In this document: positions 24,620 through 33,037 of the stretch, piece by piece | How positions within the stretch are numbered: the stretch's first letter is position 1 | How the letters are laid out: every line of letters starts with the position of its first letter | Notes under the pieces: model-generated | The model's input: only the letters and a program-made list of their open reading frames with translations | What the model was told of the DNA's origin: nothing | Database searches by the model: none | Position numbers and translations under genes: made by a program | NCBI RefSeq assembly: GCF_005845215.1 | Contig: NZ_SPHO01000009.1 | Location: forward strand, 1-64,000 | Source: Clostridium sp. 1001271st1 H5 | GTDB taxonomy: Bacteria; Bacillota; Clostridia; Lachnospirales; Lachnospiraceae | Length of the DNA stretch: 64,000 nucleotides | Direction of reading: 5' to 3'

Positions 24620-25342
24620 CTACCTTCTGTTCCTGTATTCCGTGGGAGTCATACCCACCTTTTTCTTAAACAGATTGCTGAAATACTGGGCATCGGAAAA
24701 GCCAACCATATATGCCACATCGTTAACCCTGTATCTGACATCCATCAGCAGTTCCTTGGCCCTGTCAATCCGGTACGCCGAAATATAATCCGTCAGATTC
24801 TTATCCGTGTGGCGTTTAAACAGTTCGCACAGATAATTGGGGGATATGTACAGTTCGTCTGCCATATCCTTTAATGTGATTTTCCGGCTGTAGTTTGAGG
24901 CAATATATTCCTGCGCCTTCATGATAAGCTGATTTCCGGGCTGCTTATTTCTCTCCGGACGCATTCCCGGGGACCGGCTCAGCTTCTTCTCAATCTGCCT
25001 GAGCGTTTCTATCAGCTCCACGGGATTGGTGGGCTTCGTCAGATACCGGGTCACGCCCAGCTCTATGGCGCGCTGGGCATAAGAAAAATTAGTGTATCCG
25101 CTTACGATGACCACATCTACCTCGGCATTGGCCTCCCTTATCTGATATATCAAATCCAGTCCCGACATATGGGGCATCTTGATATCTGTGATGATTACAT
25201 CCGCCTGCCCGTTCCTCAGGTATTCCATGGCTGCGGCGGCTTCCTCAAAGCTCCCGGCCACCGCCCAGCCCTCAAGACCTTCCACCAGCCCGCACAGTCC
25301 GTTTCTTATTTTTGGTTCATCATCCACAACAATTGCTCTCAT
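24620..25342 (-). CDS. YesN-type response regulator with AraC DNA-binding domain
   Basis: 240 residues. An N-terminal receiver domain (~1-118) has acidic residues in VVDDEPKIRNG, phosphoacceptor aspartate in VIITDIKMPHMSG (~54), and lysine in YLTKPTNPVE (~103). A C-terminal AraC-type double helix-turn-helix (~140-238) has ITLKDMADELYISPNYLCELF and VAYMVGFSDAQYFSNLFKK. It is encoded 15 nt after the YesM-type kinase and presumably activates the adjacent CUT1 operon when phosphorylated. Confidence 0.92.
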   Translation of the reverse strand: MRAIVVDDEPKIRNGLCGLVEGLEGWAVAGSFEEAAAAMEYLRNGQADVIITDIKMPHMSGLDLIYQIREANAEVDVVIVSGYTNFSYAQRAIELGVTRYLTKPTNPVELIETLRQIEKKLSRSPGMRPERNKQPGNQLIMKAQEYIASNYSRKITLKDMADELYISPNYLCELFKRHTDKNLTDYISAYRIDRAKELLMDVRYRVNDVAYMVGFSDAQYFSNLFKKKVGMTPTEYRNRR

Positions 25343-25357
25343 GTCATTCCCTCCCTA

Positions 25358-27103
25358 TCAATTTCCGGGTATGCAGAAACGGATGACCGTTCCCTCTCCC
25401 AGCCGGCTCTCGATGCTGAGCCCGTATTCCTCCCCATAATACAGCCTGATTCTCTTATTTACATTCTCCACGCCTATGCTTGTGTGGTTCATCCTGGGTT
25501 GGGTGGTTCCATCCCTCAGGCGTTTCAGCTGCCCCTCATCCATGCCTGACCCGTTATCGCTGACCTCCAGCCAGCATCCCCCGTCCTCATCATGTTCATA
25601 TGCCCTTATCCTTACGCGTCCCCCTGTTTCTATTCCGTGGACAATGGCATTTTCCACCAGGGGCTGCAGAATCAGCCTGGGAACCTGGATGGATGCGTAC
25701 TGGTCCGGAATATCTATCTCATATTCCAGTTTATCTTCCATCCGTTCCTTCTGAATCAGGAGATAGTTGGATACGTGACGGATTTCCTCACTCAGGGCCA
25801 CGGTTCTGGAGGACCTGCTGATTGCATATTTCATCATCTCACCCAATGACACCACGATGCCGCTTATCTCATATTCCTTTTTGTCCAGCAGCATCCAATT
25901 GATGGTATCCAGGGTATTATACAAAAAGTGGGGATTAATCTGGGACTGCAGGGCTTCCAGCTCCGCATTTTTCTGAGCCAGCTTTTCCTGGTAGACCTCC
26001 TTTATCAGCATGTCTATTTTAAACACCATGTAATTGAACGTCTCCATGAGACGGCCCATTTCATCCGAGCGTTTATTCTCTATGCGGTAATCAAAATTCC
26101 CCTGCTGCACCTCCCCCATGGCCTCAATCAGCTTCTTCACAGGAGCTGTGATGGCCAGGGACACTGCCAGAAGGCAGACCAGAATCAGCAGGTTGCACAG
26201 GATGATGCTGAGCAGGATGGAATGGTTCAGGCTCTGTACCTGGGCCGAGATATCCGAGTAAGGCACCATGGTATATATCTTCCATCCCGTTGTTTCATTG
26301 GTAATGGCAGACAGCGCCATGCGCTCCTGTCCCACCAGCAGCTCCCCGGACCCTCTCCTGCTGTTCTCCATGGCAGCCACTGCATCAATGGCCTGGGAAA
26401 AGGTCTTTTCGTCACCTGCAATCAGGTTCTGGTTCTGGTCCAGCATGAAGGTCATCTGATGGGGAAATGAGGCGTTCTCCGTATGCAGGATGTCCAGGAA
26501 TGTATCCGGGTTCAAATCCATGATGAGTACGGCAATGACCTCCTGATTGTAAAAATCCGTAATGGGCTCCACCATGGTAAGGACCTTTTCAGGTCCTGTG
26601 ATACCCTCCATATGAAAAAGCAGGTTGTCCTCAAGACCCAGCCAAACAGGCTGTCCCCCATGCTTTGAGGCTGCCTCATAATATTGGGAGGACACCAGGT
26701 CAAAATCCTGCAGCCTGTAATAATCATAGGTGCTGTACAGGATATTTGACCGGTCAATAATCATGATATTGCTCAATGGTTCAAATGAAAGTACGAGGGA
26801 GGAAAAATACTCAGCTATGCTGCGCTTGCTGCGGCCCACCTGCAGGTAGTCCTCGCCGCTGTGGATATTGTTTCTCACAATCTGGCTGGTGGCTGTGCTC
26901 TGCCCCAGCTGTGTCATATAGGAAACCTTATCCGTCACACTGATATTGATTTTCTCCAGCATGTTTTCCATCTCATTTTTCTTGTTGTTAAAAATAAGGC
27001 CCCTTGCATGGCTGTAAGCAAAATATCCCATAATACTGCCCTGAAGAATGCCGATGGTTATAAATACAATCATAATCTTTGCACGGAATGACAACTGTCT
27101 CAC
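25358..27103 (-). CDS. YesM-type sensor histidine kinase
   Basis: 581 residues. One N-terminal transmembrane helix (~10-30), a large extracytoplasmic sensor (~31-275, Cache-like) and a second helix (~278-305) are followed by a HAMP linker (TAPVKKLIEAM...), a His_kinase domain with QINPHFLYNTLDTINW (~390) and an HATPase with LVENAIVHGIETGG and VSDNGSGMDEGQ. This class usually senses extracellular carbohydrates. It starts the kinase-regulator pair, with a promoter at 27135-27163. Confidence 0.92.
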   Translation of the reverse strand: MRQLSFRAKIMIVFITIGILQGSIMGYFAYSHARGLIFNNKKNEMENMLEKINISVTDKVSYMTQLGQSTATSQIVRNNIHSGEDYLQVGRSKRSIAEYFSSLVLSFEPLSNIMIIDRSNILYSTYDYYRLQDFDLVSSQYYEAASKHGGQPVWLGLEDNLLFHMEGITGPEKVLTMVEPITDFYNQEVIAVLIMDLNPDTFLDILHTENASFPHQMTFMLDQNQNLIAGDEKTFSQAIDAVAAMENSRRGSGELLVGQERMALSAITNETTGWKIYTMVPYSDISAQVQSLNHSILLSIILCNLLILVCLLAVSLAITAPVKKLIEAMGEVQQGNFDYRIENKRSDEMGRLMETFNYMVFKIDMLIKEVYQEKLAQKNAELEALQSQINPHFLYNTLDTINWMLLDKKEYEISGIVVSLGEMMKYAISRSSRTVALSEEIRHVSNYLLIQKERMEDKLEYEIDIPDQYASIQVPRLILQPLVENAIVHGIETGGRVRIRAYEHDEDGGCWLEVSDNGSGMDEGQLKRLRDGTTQPRMNHTSIGVENVNKRIRLYYGEEYGLSIESRLGEGTVIRFCIPGN

Positions 27104-27134
27104 GCTCTGTTCCCCCTGTGATTATATTTTTTCT

Positions 27135-27163
27135 ATCATAGCATTTATAGTTTGGGATTACAA
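27135..27163 (-). promoter_or_regulatory. Promoter of the YesM/YesN operon
   Basis: TTGTAA at 27163-27158 and TATGAT at 27140-27135 on the minus strand have a 17-bp spacer, ~30 nt upstream of the kinase start. Confidence 0.6.
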
Positions 27164-27199
27164 ACCCCGAGGGGGCTTATGCGTCCCCAACCGCCGGAC

Positions 27200-27237
27200 A
27201 AAAAAAGACACGGCCCTGGCTTATTGCCAGAACCGCG
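27200..27237 (-). terminator. Terminator of the dehydratase/ABC operon
   Basis: On the minus strand ACGCGG-TT-CTGGC and GCCAG-GG-CCGTGT pair around an AATAA loop (27208-27236). CTTTTTTT follows. It lies ~35 nt past the dehydratase stop. Confidence 0.75.
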
Positions 27238-27269
27238 TTTTGTTGTCTTATTATATGTCTGCCATTCAC

Positions 27270-28484
27270 CTACGGCCTGACAGCCGTCCCGTCAGGCAGC
27301 CTTGCAAACAGCCAGCTGTGGTCCATGTCCACTGCCGGATATTTGGCCGCTTCCCTCTCATCAAAGCCAACACCGATGCCGGGGGTATCATCCACATATG
27401 CATAGCCGTTCCTGATATCCGGACAGCCCGGGAATACGGCCTTCTCCTCCTGGGTAAAGCCGGAAAATTCCTGGATACCGAAGTTGTGGCTGTTCAGGTC
27501 CAGATGCATCTGGGCGCACATCCCGATGGGCGACAGGTCATTGGGACCATGCCATGCGGTCCGCACCCCGTATGCATCGCAGAAGTGTGCCAGCTTCACG
27601 GCAGGGGTCACGCCTCCGATATCGCTTAGATGCACCCTAATGAAATCAATCCACTGGTTCTGTATGATGGTCTTCCACTCAGCCGGATTGGTAAACAGCT
27701 CTCCCATGGCAAAGGGAACAGCTGTCTGCTCTCTCAGATACCTGTAATACCCCACCTGGTCAGGGGACAGGGAATCCTCCAGGAAAAACAGCTTAAAGGG
27801 TTCCAGCTCCTTTGCAAAGGCAAGGGTATCTGCCAGGGAAAGCCTCTCATGTACATCGTGCATGACCTCAAGCTCCCAGCCGAAATCCTTCCTCACCTGT
27901 TCAAACAGACGGATTACGCTGTCCATATACATTTTCGGATGGAAATACGCGCCTTCCGGCGCTCCGTCCGGCTTCACCATCTGCTGGCGCCTGCCGTCAA
28001 AATTCCCGCCGTAGGTCCCCATGTGACAGCGGATATGCCGGTACCCTTCCTCGATATAACGGCTGATGCACTCTTTTACCTCTTCCAGGCATCCTCCGTC
28101 CGCATGGCGGTAAACCGTTACCCCTTCCCTGGCCTTGCCGCCAAGCAGGCTGTAAAGAGGCATGCCGGCCAGTTTGCCCTTGATGTCCCACAGAGCCTCG
28201 TCCACACCGGATATGGCGTTGTTAAGGACCGGGCCGTTGCGCCAGTAGGAGCTTCCCATCATGGTCTGCCAGATATCCTCTATATTATGGACGCTTCTGC
28301 CCTTAAGCATGGGGCAAAGGTACTCCTCTATGGCTGTGACCACGGCCTTATGCCTCCATGTAAAGGTGGCGCATCCGTATCCGGAGAGTTCCGGTTCCGA
28401 TGTTTCCACCTTCACAATAACCAGATTAATTCCCCTGGGCGCTGTCACAAATACTTTTATATCGCGAATCGTTATGTTATCCAT
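27270..28484 (-). CDS. Enolase-superfamily sugar-acid dehydratase (RspA/ManD-like)
   Basis: 404 residues from ATG 28484, chosen because GGAGA lies 8 nt upstream; a longer frame exists. An N-terminal capping domain (ITIRDIKVFVTAPRG) is followed by a TIM barrel. Metal ligands fit VMHDVHERLS (Asp/His), FFLEDSLSP (Glu) and MGELFTNP (Glu). The loop SDIGGVTPAVKLAHFCDAYGVRTAWHGPNDLSPIG is typical of mannonate/gluconate dehydratase (ManD/RspA) members. It probably dehydrates a sugar acid imported by the adjoining CUT1 transporter. Members of this group range from active D-mannonate dehydratases to proteins with little activity, so the substrate is open. Confidence 0.82.
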   Translation of the reverse strand: MDNITIRDIKVFVTAPRGINLVIVKVETSEPELSGYGCATFTWRHKAVVTAIEEYLCPMLKGRSVHNIEDIWQTMMGSSYWRNGPVLNNAISGVDEALWDIKGKLAGMPLYSLLGGKAREGVTVYRHADGGCLEEVKECISRYIEEGYRHIRCHMGTYGGNFDGRRQQMVKPDGAPEGAYFHPKMYMDSVIRLFEQVRKDFGWELEVMHDVHERLSLADTLAFAKELEPFKLFFLEDSLSPDQVGYYRYLREQTAVPFAMGELFTNPAEWKTIIQNQWIDFIRVHLSDIGGVTPAVKLAHFCDAYGVRTAWHGPNDLSPIGMCAQMHLDLNSHNFGIQEFSGFTQEEKAVFPGCPDIRNGYAYVDDTPGIGVGFDEREAAKYPAVDMDHSWLFARLPDGTAVRP

Positions 28485-28551
28485 GTTCTTAATCTCCTGT
28501 TTTCTTGTAAAATCCCTATGCCTGCACTGTGCGCCCCCCGGCAATACAGTA

Positions 28552-29394
28552 TCAGCTCTTCACGGCCCCGCCTGTCATACCTGCGATGAAATACTTCTGG
28601 AAACAGATGAAAAGGACCACCAGCGGAAGACTGGATACGGTGGAGGCGGCCATCAGGTCATTCCATTTAATCTGGTACTGGGAATTCAGGGAAATAATGC
28701 CCACGGTCAATGTCTTAAGCTGGTCGTTGGAAATCAGGACCGAGGAATACATATACTCATTCCAGCCGCTGAACAGGACAAATATGGCAACCGCTGCAAT
28801 ACCCGGTACTATCAGGGGCAGAATGATGTTCCAGAAAATACGGAAACTGGAAGCCCCGTCCACCCGGGCCGCCTCATCCAGCTCAATGGGCACTGTCTTA
28901 AAGTAGGAAACCAGCATCCATGTGCTAAAGGCAACATTGGTGGCTGCATACACAATGATGAGTCCAATCAGCTTGTTGGTCATATGGTATTTGGAGAGCA
29001 CTGCATAAAAAGGCACCACCAGCATAACGCTGGGAAACATCTGGGTCACCAGAAGAAAATCCATCAGCTGTTTTTTTCCCTTAAACTGGAATCTGGTCAC
29101 CCCGTAGCCGGCCAGGCACGCGCAGGTGATGCAGATAATCATGGCAAAGATACATGTAATCAGGCTGTTCAGGGTCATTCTTCCAAAATTGTAGGTGGTG
29201 AAAAATTTCCGGAAGGACTCCAGGCTGATTGGGTCCGGTATCCACTGGGGCTTGGGCGAGTAGGTCTGGGCCTCTGTCTTGAATGCCGTGGAAACCATCC
29301 AGAGCACTGGCACCAGCACCAGCATGGCCAGCAGAATCAGGACCACATAGCAGATAATTTGTTCCATTCTGCGTTTTGACTTTATTTTATTCAT
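28552..29394 (-). CDS. Carbohydrate ABC transporter permease (MalG type)
   Basis: 280 residues with six membrane helices and the EAA loop DEAARVDGASSFRIFWNIILP (residues ~165-185; 20-residue core DEAARVDGASSFRIFWNIIL). A CUT1 MalG-like subunit. Its start overlaps the end of the MalF-like gene by 8 nt, so translation is coupled. The dehydratase gene follows after 67 nt. Confidence 0.88.
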   Translation of the reverse strand: MNKIKSKRRMEQIICYVVLILLAMLVLVPVLWMVSTAFKTEAQTYSPKPQWIPDPISLESFRKFFTTYNFGRMTLNSLITCIFAMIICITCACLAGYGVTRFQFKGKKQLMDFLLVTQMFPSVMLVVPFYAVLSKYHMTNKLIGLIIVYAATNVAFSTWMLVSYFKTVPIELDEAARVDGASSFRIFWNIILPLIVPGIAAVAIFVLFSGWNEYMYSSVLISNDQLKTLTVGIISLNSQYQIKWNDLMAASTVSSLPLVVLFICFQKYFIAGMTGGAVKS

Positions 29395-30280
29395 CCTTCA
29401 GCACCACCTTATACACAGAGTTTATGAGATAACAGATAATGAACACCAGGATTCCCCAGGCAGCTCCCTTGCCGAACCTCAGGTCGTTGAACGCGGTTCC
29501 GTAAATACTCAGGCTTATCAGGTTGGTGGCTGTGCCCGGTCCGCCGGCCGTCATGGTAAAGACCTGGGTATACTGCTTGAACCACCACACGCTGTCCAGT
29601 ATGATAACCGTTGTCAGTATGGGCTTTAAGGAGGGCAGGGTTATGTACCGGAAGCTGTCCCACTTATTTGCCCCGTCAATCACAGCCGCCTCGTACAGGT
29701 CCTTGGATATGCTCTGAAGGCCGGCCAGTATCATGGTCATAACCAGCGGAAATCCCTTCCATATACAGGTGAATACCACAGACGGAAACGCCAGTTCCTT
29801 ACTCCCAAGCCAGGATATATTGGCTGAGATGATTCCCAGGGACTTTAAAATGTCATTTAAGACGCCGTACATGGGATTCATAATCCAGGTAAACAAAAGG
29901 GCGATGACAGCTTCCGGGAAAAGCCATGGAAGCATAAAGATTACCCTGAATACGGTTCTTCCCCTGAACTCCCTGTTTAACAGGGCGGCCAGAATGAACC
30001 CCAGGACAAAATGCCCGATTACTACAAATATCATGAACTCAAACGTAAGCAGAACTGATTTATAGAAGGACGGGTCTGTAAATGCCTCTGCGTAATATTT
30101 AAAGCCTACAAATTTCCACTTAGTCACCAGGTTGGTATTAAAAAAGCTGATATAGAAGCCATAGGCCATGGGATATATAATAAGGGCCGCCAGCATAAAT
30201 ACAATGGGGAAAGCAAATAAGTATCCGTCATTCTGGTATTTAATTTTGCCCGCAGTTCCTTTGGTTTTTACCTTAGACAT
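29387..30280 (-). CDS. Sugar ABC transporter permease (MalF type)
   Basis: 297 residues with six predicted helices. The EAA loop EAAVIDGANKWDSFRYITLP (~205-225) and the family N-terminal segment YLFAFPIVFMLAALIIYPM are visible. It pairs with the overlapping MalG-like gene. It is separated from the solute-binding gene by a strong hairpin at 30304-30338. Confidence 0.88.
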   Translation of the reverse strand: MSKVKTKGTAGKIKYQNDGYLFAFPIVFMLAALIIYPMAYGFYISFFNTNLVTKWKFVGFKYYAEAFTDPSFYKSVLLTFEFMIFVVIGHFVLGFILAALLNREFRGRTVFRVIFMLPWLFPEAVIALLFTWIMNPMYGVLNDILKSLGIISANISWLGSKELAFPSVVFTCIWKGFPLVMTMILAGLQSISKDLYEAAVIDGANKWDSFRYITLPSLKPILTTVIILDSVWWFKQYTQVFTMTAGGPGTATNLISLSIYGTAFNDLRFGKGAAWGILVFIICYLINSVYKVVLKDE

Positions 30281-30303
30281 ACTATCATGAACCTTTCTTT
30301 TGA

Positions 30304-30338
30304 ATACGGGGAGGGCAGTTATCTGCCCTTCCCCGTAT
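30304..30338 (-). promoter_or_regulatory. Intercistronic hairpin between solute-binding and permease genes
   Basis: ATACGGGGAGGGCAG at 30304-30318 pairs with CTGCCCTTCCCCGTAT at 30323-30338, a 15-bp stem with one bulge and a TTAT loop. No T-run follows on the minus strand. The position repeats that of the hairpin at 22989-23017. Confidence 0.65.
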
Positions 30339-30412
30339 CATGCTGCTGTTTCTGTTACTGTTTGCGGTGGTGCTGTTTCCTGCGCTGTCCCAGGCTTTGC
30401 ATTCTGCTGCCT

Positions 30413-31807
30413 CTAGTTGTAATCTTCCAGAAGCTGTTCAAGGTCCTTCACCAGCTGCTCCACTGCCTGGTCATTTGTTTTCTCGTTGCTGAATACAGAT
30501 GCATAGGCATCGCCCAGAGCGCTCTTAAGGCCGCTGATTCCTGCAAAAGGCAGGGTAGGACGGCAGCCGTCCTCAATCTGCTTCAGGAAACCTGCATAAT
30601 CATCCCCTGTTATATAGGAGACTTTCTGTCCCTCGGTGGTGGACGGAATCTTACCGCTGGATTCCCAGAACTTCATATCCTGGTCATGGGAGGTAAAGAA
30701 TGCCAGGTATTTAGCTGCGGCTGCCTTTTCAGCGTCCGTTGACTTGGCAGTGATGGCATAGCCCTCTGCTCCCAGCATGGTGCCTGAATATTCCCCCGGA
30801 AGCTTAAAGGAACCCAGCTTTCCCTTTAACTCAGGATTATTGGCATAGGCCACGCCCAGGGCGTTGGGACCGGTAAGGAACATGCTTGTATAGCCCATGG
30901 CAAAGTAGTTGGCAGCCGTGGGATAATCCACCTCCGTGATACCGGTGGGAACCACGCCCTCCACATTGTTCATGTCGGTCCACTTTGAGAATACGTCCAC
31001 GAAGGCCGGGTCTGTGGTGATGTCGGTCTTCCACTCGCCGGAACCATCCTCCTGGTAAGCCAGCTCATAGCCGTTGCTCCAGAGATAGGACATGAAACGG
31101 CTCTGTCCTGAGGAATTGTTAGAGCCTACCATGGAGAATCCCCACTGGTCCACCTGTCCGTCCCCGTCCGTATCCTTTGTCAGCGCCTTTGCGCAGTCCA
31201 CAAACTCGTCCCATGTGGAGGGCACCTTAAGCCCTGCTTCCTCAAAACGGTCTATGCGGTAGATAACGGCCTGAGGCTGTACGGCCACCGGATAATAGGT
31301 CATCTGTCCGTCAATGGTGCAGGCGTCCATAACGCCGTTTGCCAGGCCGTCAACGACCTCCTTGTCCATCCATTTGCTCAGGTCCTCTGTCAGTCCCAGG
31401 TCGTAAAGGGTTGGAATCTGGTCGGCAGATGTAAAAAATATAGTGGGAAGGTCATCCGGAGAGGTTGCCATGGCTGCCAGCTTTGTGTAGATATCGCCGG
31501 AGGCAATGGCCTGGATTTCCACCTTGATGTCCGGATTTTCCTTCATAAATTCCTCTGCATACTGATATATGTACTGGCCGTGGGGGTCCTCCGGCGCATA
31601 TCCGTCCATGACGGTCAGGGTAACCGGTTCGCCGGACGCTGCCTGCGTATCCTTTTCCCCTGCTTCCGTTCCATTATTATCTTTTGTATCCGCCTTTACA
31701 TCCTCTGCCTTTGTATCTGCCGTGCCGGATGATGAGCCCGCGCATCCTGTCACAAGGGATGCTGCCATCGCTACGGAAAGCATTGCTGATAAGAATCTTT
31801 TTTTCAT
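30413..31807 (-). CDS. Extracellular solute-binding lipoprotein (CUT1 family)
   Basis: 464 residues. The signal peptide ends in lipobox LVTGC (~22) and is followed by an acidic serine-rich linker and a type I solute-binding domain (VTLTVMDGYAPEDPHG onward). Aromatic and acidic residues typical of carbohydrate binders are present (FAMGYTSMFLTGPNALG). It is the first gene of the operon with MalF, MalG and the RspA/ManD-like dehydratase, so the ligand may be an acidic sugar or its glycoside. A 16-bp palindrome lies ~38 nt upstream. Confidence 0.88.
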   Translation of the reverse strand: MKKRFLSAMLSVAMAASLVTGCAGSSSGTADTKAEDVKADTKDNNGTEAGEKDTQAASGEPVTLTVMDGYAPEDPHGQYIYQYAEEFMKENPDIKVEIQAIASGDIYTKLAAMATSPDDLPTIFFTSADQIPTLYDLGLTEDLSKWMDKEVVDGLANGVMDACTIDGQMTYYPVAVQPQAVIYRIDRFEEAGLKVPSTWDEFVDCAKALTKDTDGDGQVDQWGFSMVGSNNSSGQSRFMSYLWSNGYELAYQEDGSGEWKTDITTDPAFVDVFSKWTDMNNVEGVVPTGITEVDYPTAANYFAMGYTSMFLTGPNALGVAYANNPELKGKLGSFKLPGEYSGTMLGAEGYAITAKSTDAEKAAAAKYLAFFTSHDQDMKFWESSGKIPSTTEGQKVSYITGDDYAGFLKQIEDGCRPTLPFAGISGLKSALGDAYASVFSNEKTNDQAVEQLVKDLEQLLEDYN

Positions 31808-31844
31808 GTCAGTTCCTCCATTTCATTGTTATGAATCACTCATA

Positions 31845-31860
31845 ATTACCGGCCGGTAAT
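31845..31860. promoter_or_regulatory. Perfect 16-bp palindrome upstream of the solute-binding gene
   Basis: ATTACCGGCCGGTAAT lies in the 187-nt gap between the AraC regulator gene and the solute-binding gene. It would fall in or just upstream of the mRNA leader, so it is a plausible operator. Confidence 0.45.
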
Positions 31861-31966
31861 CGTTTGTTCCGATGTAAATATCATACATCAAGTGCCCTGC
31901 GGAATGTGATTATTATTTAGTCAAAAATCACCATTTCTTTGTCCTGTTGTAAAAATCTGCATAAAA

Positions 31967-31997
31967 ATAGCAGCTGGCGTCCAAAAATCACCAGCTA
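31967..31997 (-). terminator. Terminator overlapping the araC-type gene stop codon
   Basis: On the minus strand TAGCTGG ... CCAGCTGCTA forms a stem that includes the TAG stop. It is followed by TTTTTATG. Confidence 0.55.
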
Positions 31998-32897
31998 CTT
32001 TCTTCTGCTTCTCCTGCTTGTTTCCCACCATTCATGTACAGATTTACGGTATTGGAGGGGAGATACGTCCATGATTGATTTAAATTGCCTTAAAAATGTG
32101 TTTACACTGTCATAACCGCACTTTTCCGCTATCACCGCCACGCTATCACTATTATTTTCCAATAAGCTGGCTGCCTCGCAGACCCTCACCGTGTTGATAT
32201 ACTTGTTTAGGTTGTATCCGCAGTACTTGGTGAAATCCTTGCTGATGGTGGATGGGTGAAGAAAAAATTTTTCACCCAGCATGTTCAGGTTCAGTTCCTC
32301 GTTAAAATGGGTGTCTATGTATTCCTTGATTTCCAGCATCCTGGCATTGGACGGCGAGATACCGGACTCGCTCCGTTTGATTCGGAAGGTCCGAAACAGC
32401 AGCACCGCAATCTGGGTGACAATGGTCCGCTGAATCTGGGAGCGGAAGGGCTTATGCACCGCGTCCTCCGCCTTCAGGCAGCACAGCATATCAATTAACT
32501 GTCCGAACACGGCCCGGTCCACATTCTTATAATTTTGGACAAACTCCTCCGGTGTGGGCGTGTTGAACACCTTCTGCAGGTCGCTGTCCAATACAGTGCT
32601 CCTGTAGTAGGTTGGTTTGACCGTGAAGCCGTATCTTGAAAACGGCAGCCTGTCAATCCGCCTGAGATGATGCTCCATGGCTCCTATGACCAGTATGTCA
32701 TAGGGCTCCACATGGTACTTTCTGCCTGAGATGTAGTAATCCGCCGCCCCGTCCTCCACCAGGAGAATTTCACTGGTATTATGGATGTGGTGCATCTCAT
32801 TCTTCTCGTATTCACAGGTCCGTGAAATATTATAATTATCCTCGCAGATTGCCCGGAAATGGTCCGGCTCATAATAATCGTTAATCTTAATCTCCAT
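31995..32897 (-). CDS. AraC-family transcriptional regulator
   Basis: 300 residues from ATG 32897. An N-terminal cupin-like ligand domain (HHIHNTSEILLVEDGAADYY...) precedes a C-terminal AraC double helix-turn-helix (LNLNMLGEKFFLHPSTISKDF and VAVIAEKCGYDSVNTFLRQFK). It is likely to control the CUT1/dehydratase operon downstream on the same strand. A TTG at 32933 would add 12 residues but falls inside the -35 box, so it cannot be used. The ATG falls at the predicted transcription start, so the mRNA would be leaderless. Confidence 0.85.
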   Translation of the reverse strand: MEIKINDYYEPDHFRAICEDNYNISRTCEYEKNEMHHIHNTSEILLVEDGAADYYISGRKYHVEPYDILVIGAMEHHLRRIDRLPFSRYGFTVKPTYYRSTVLDSDLQKVFNTPTPEEFVQNYKNVDRAVFGQLIDMLCCLKAEDAVHKPFRSQIQRTIVTQIAVLLFRTFRIKRSESGISPSNARMLEIKEYIDTHFNEELNLNMLGEKFFLHPSTISKDFTKYCGYNLNKYINTVRVCEAASLLENNSDSVAVIAEKCGYDSVNTFLRQFKSIMDVSPLQYRKSVHEWWETSRRSRRK

Positions 32898-32904
32898 GTG
32901 GTTT

Positions 32905-32933
32905 ACTATAGCATACCTGTATCTGAATGTCAA
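32905..32933 (-). promoter_or_regulatory. Consensus promoter placing +1 at the AraC start codon
   Basis: TTGACA at 32933-32928 and TATAGT at 32910-32905 on the minus strand have a 17-bp spacer. Counting 7 nt from the -10 puts +1 at about 32898, one base before the ATG at 32897. No ribosome-binding sequence is present. Confidence 0.75.
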
Positions 32934-32960
32934 AAAATGCAGCCCCGGTCAAAGAACCGG
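32931..32960 (-). terminator. Terminator of the fruK-fruA operon
   Basis: On the minus strand CCCGGT-TCTTTG-ACCGGG is followed by GCTGCATTTTTT. The T-run flows into the -35 box of the araC-type promoter, so the two elements overlap. Confidence 0.7.
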
Positions 32961-33037
32961 GACTGCCGCCAATATCTTTTATATTTGTATGACCAAATAC
33001 TCCCCTTTGGTCTGCACCGCCGCTTTAATCTGCGTTC

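Noticed and set aside
27630..29379. Long plus-strand frames opposite the dehydratase and MalG genes
   Set aside because: They overlap real genes in antisense and have no promoter, ribosome site or recognisable domain.
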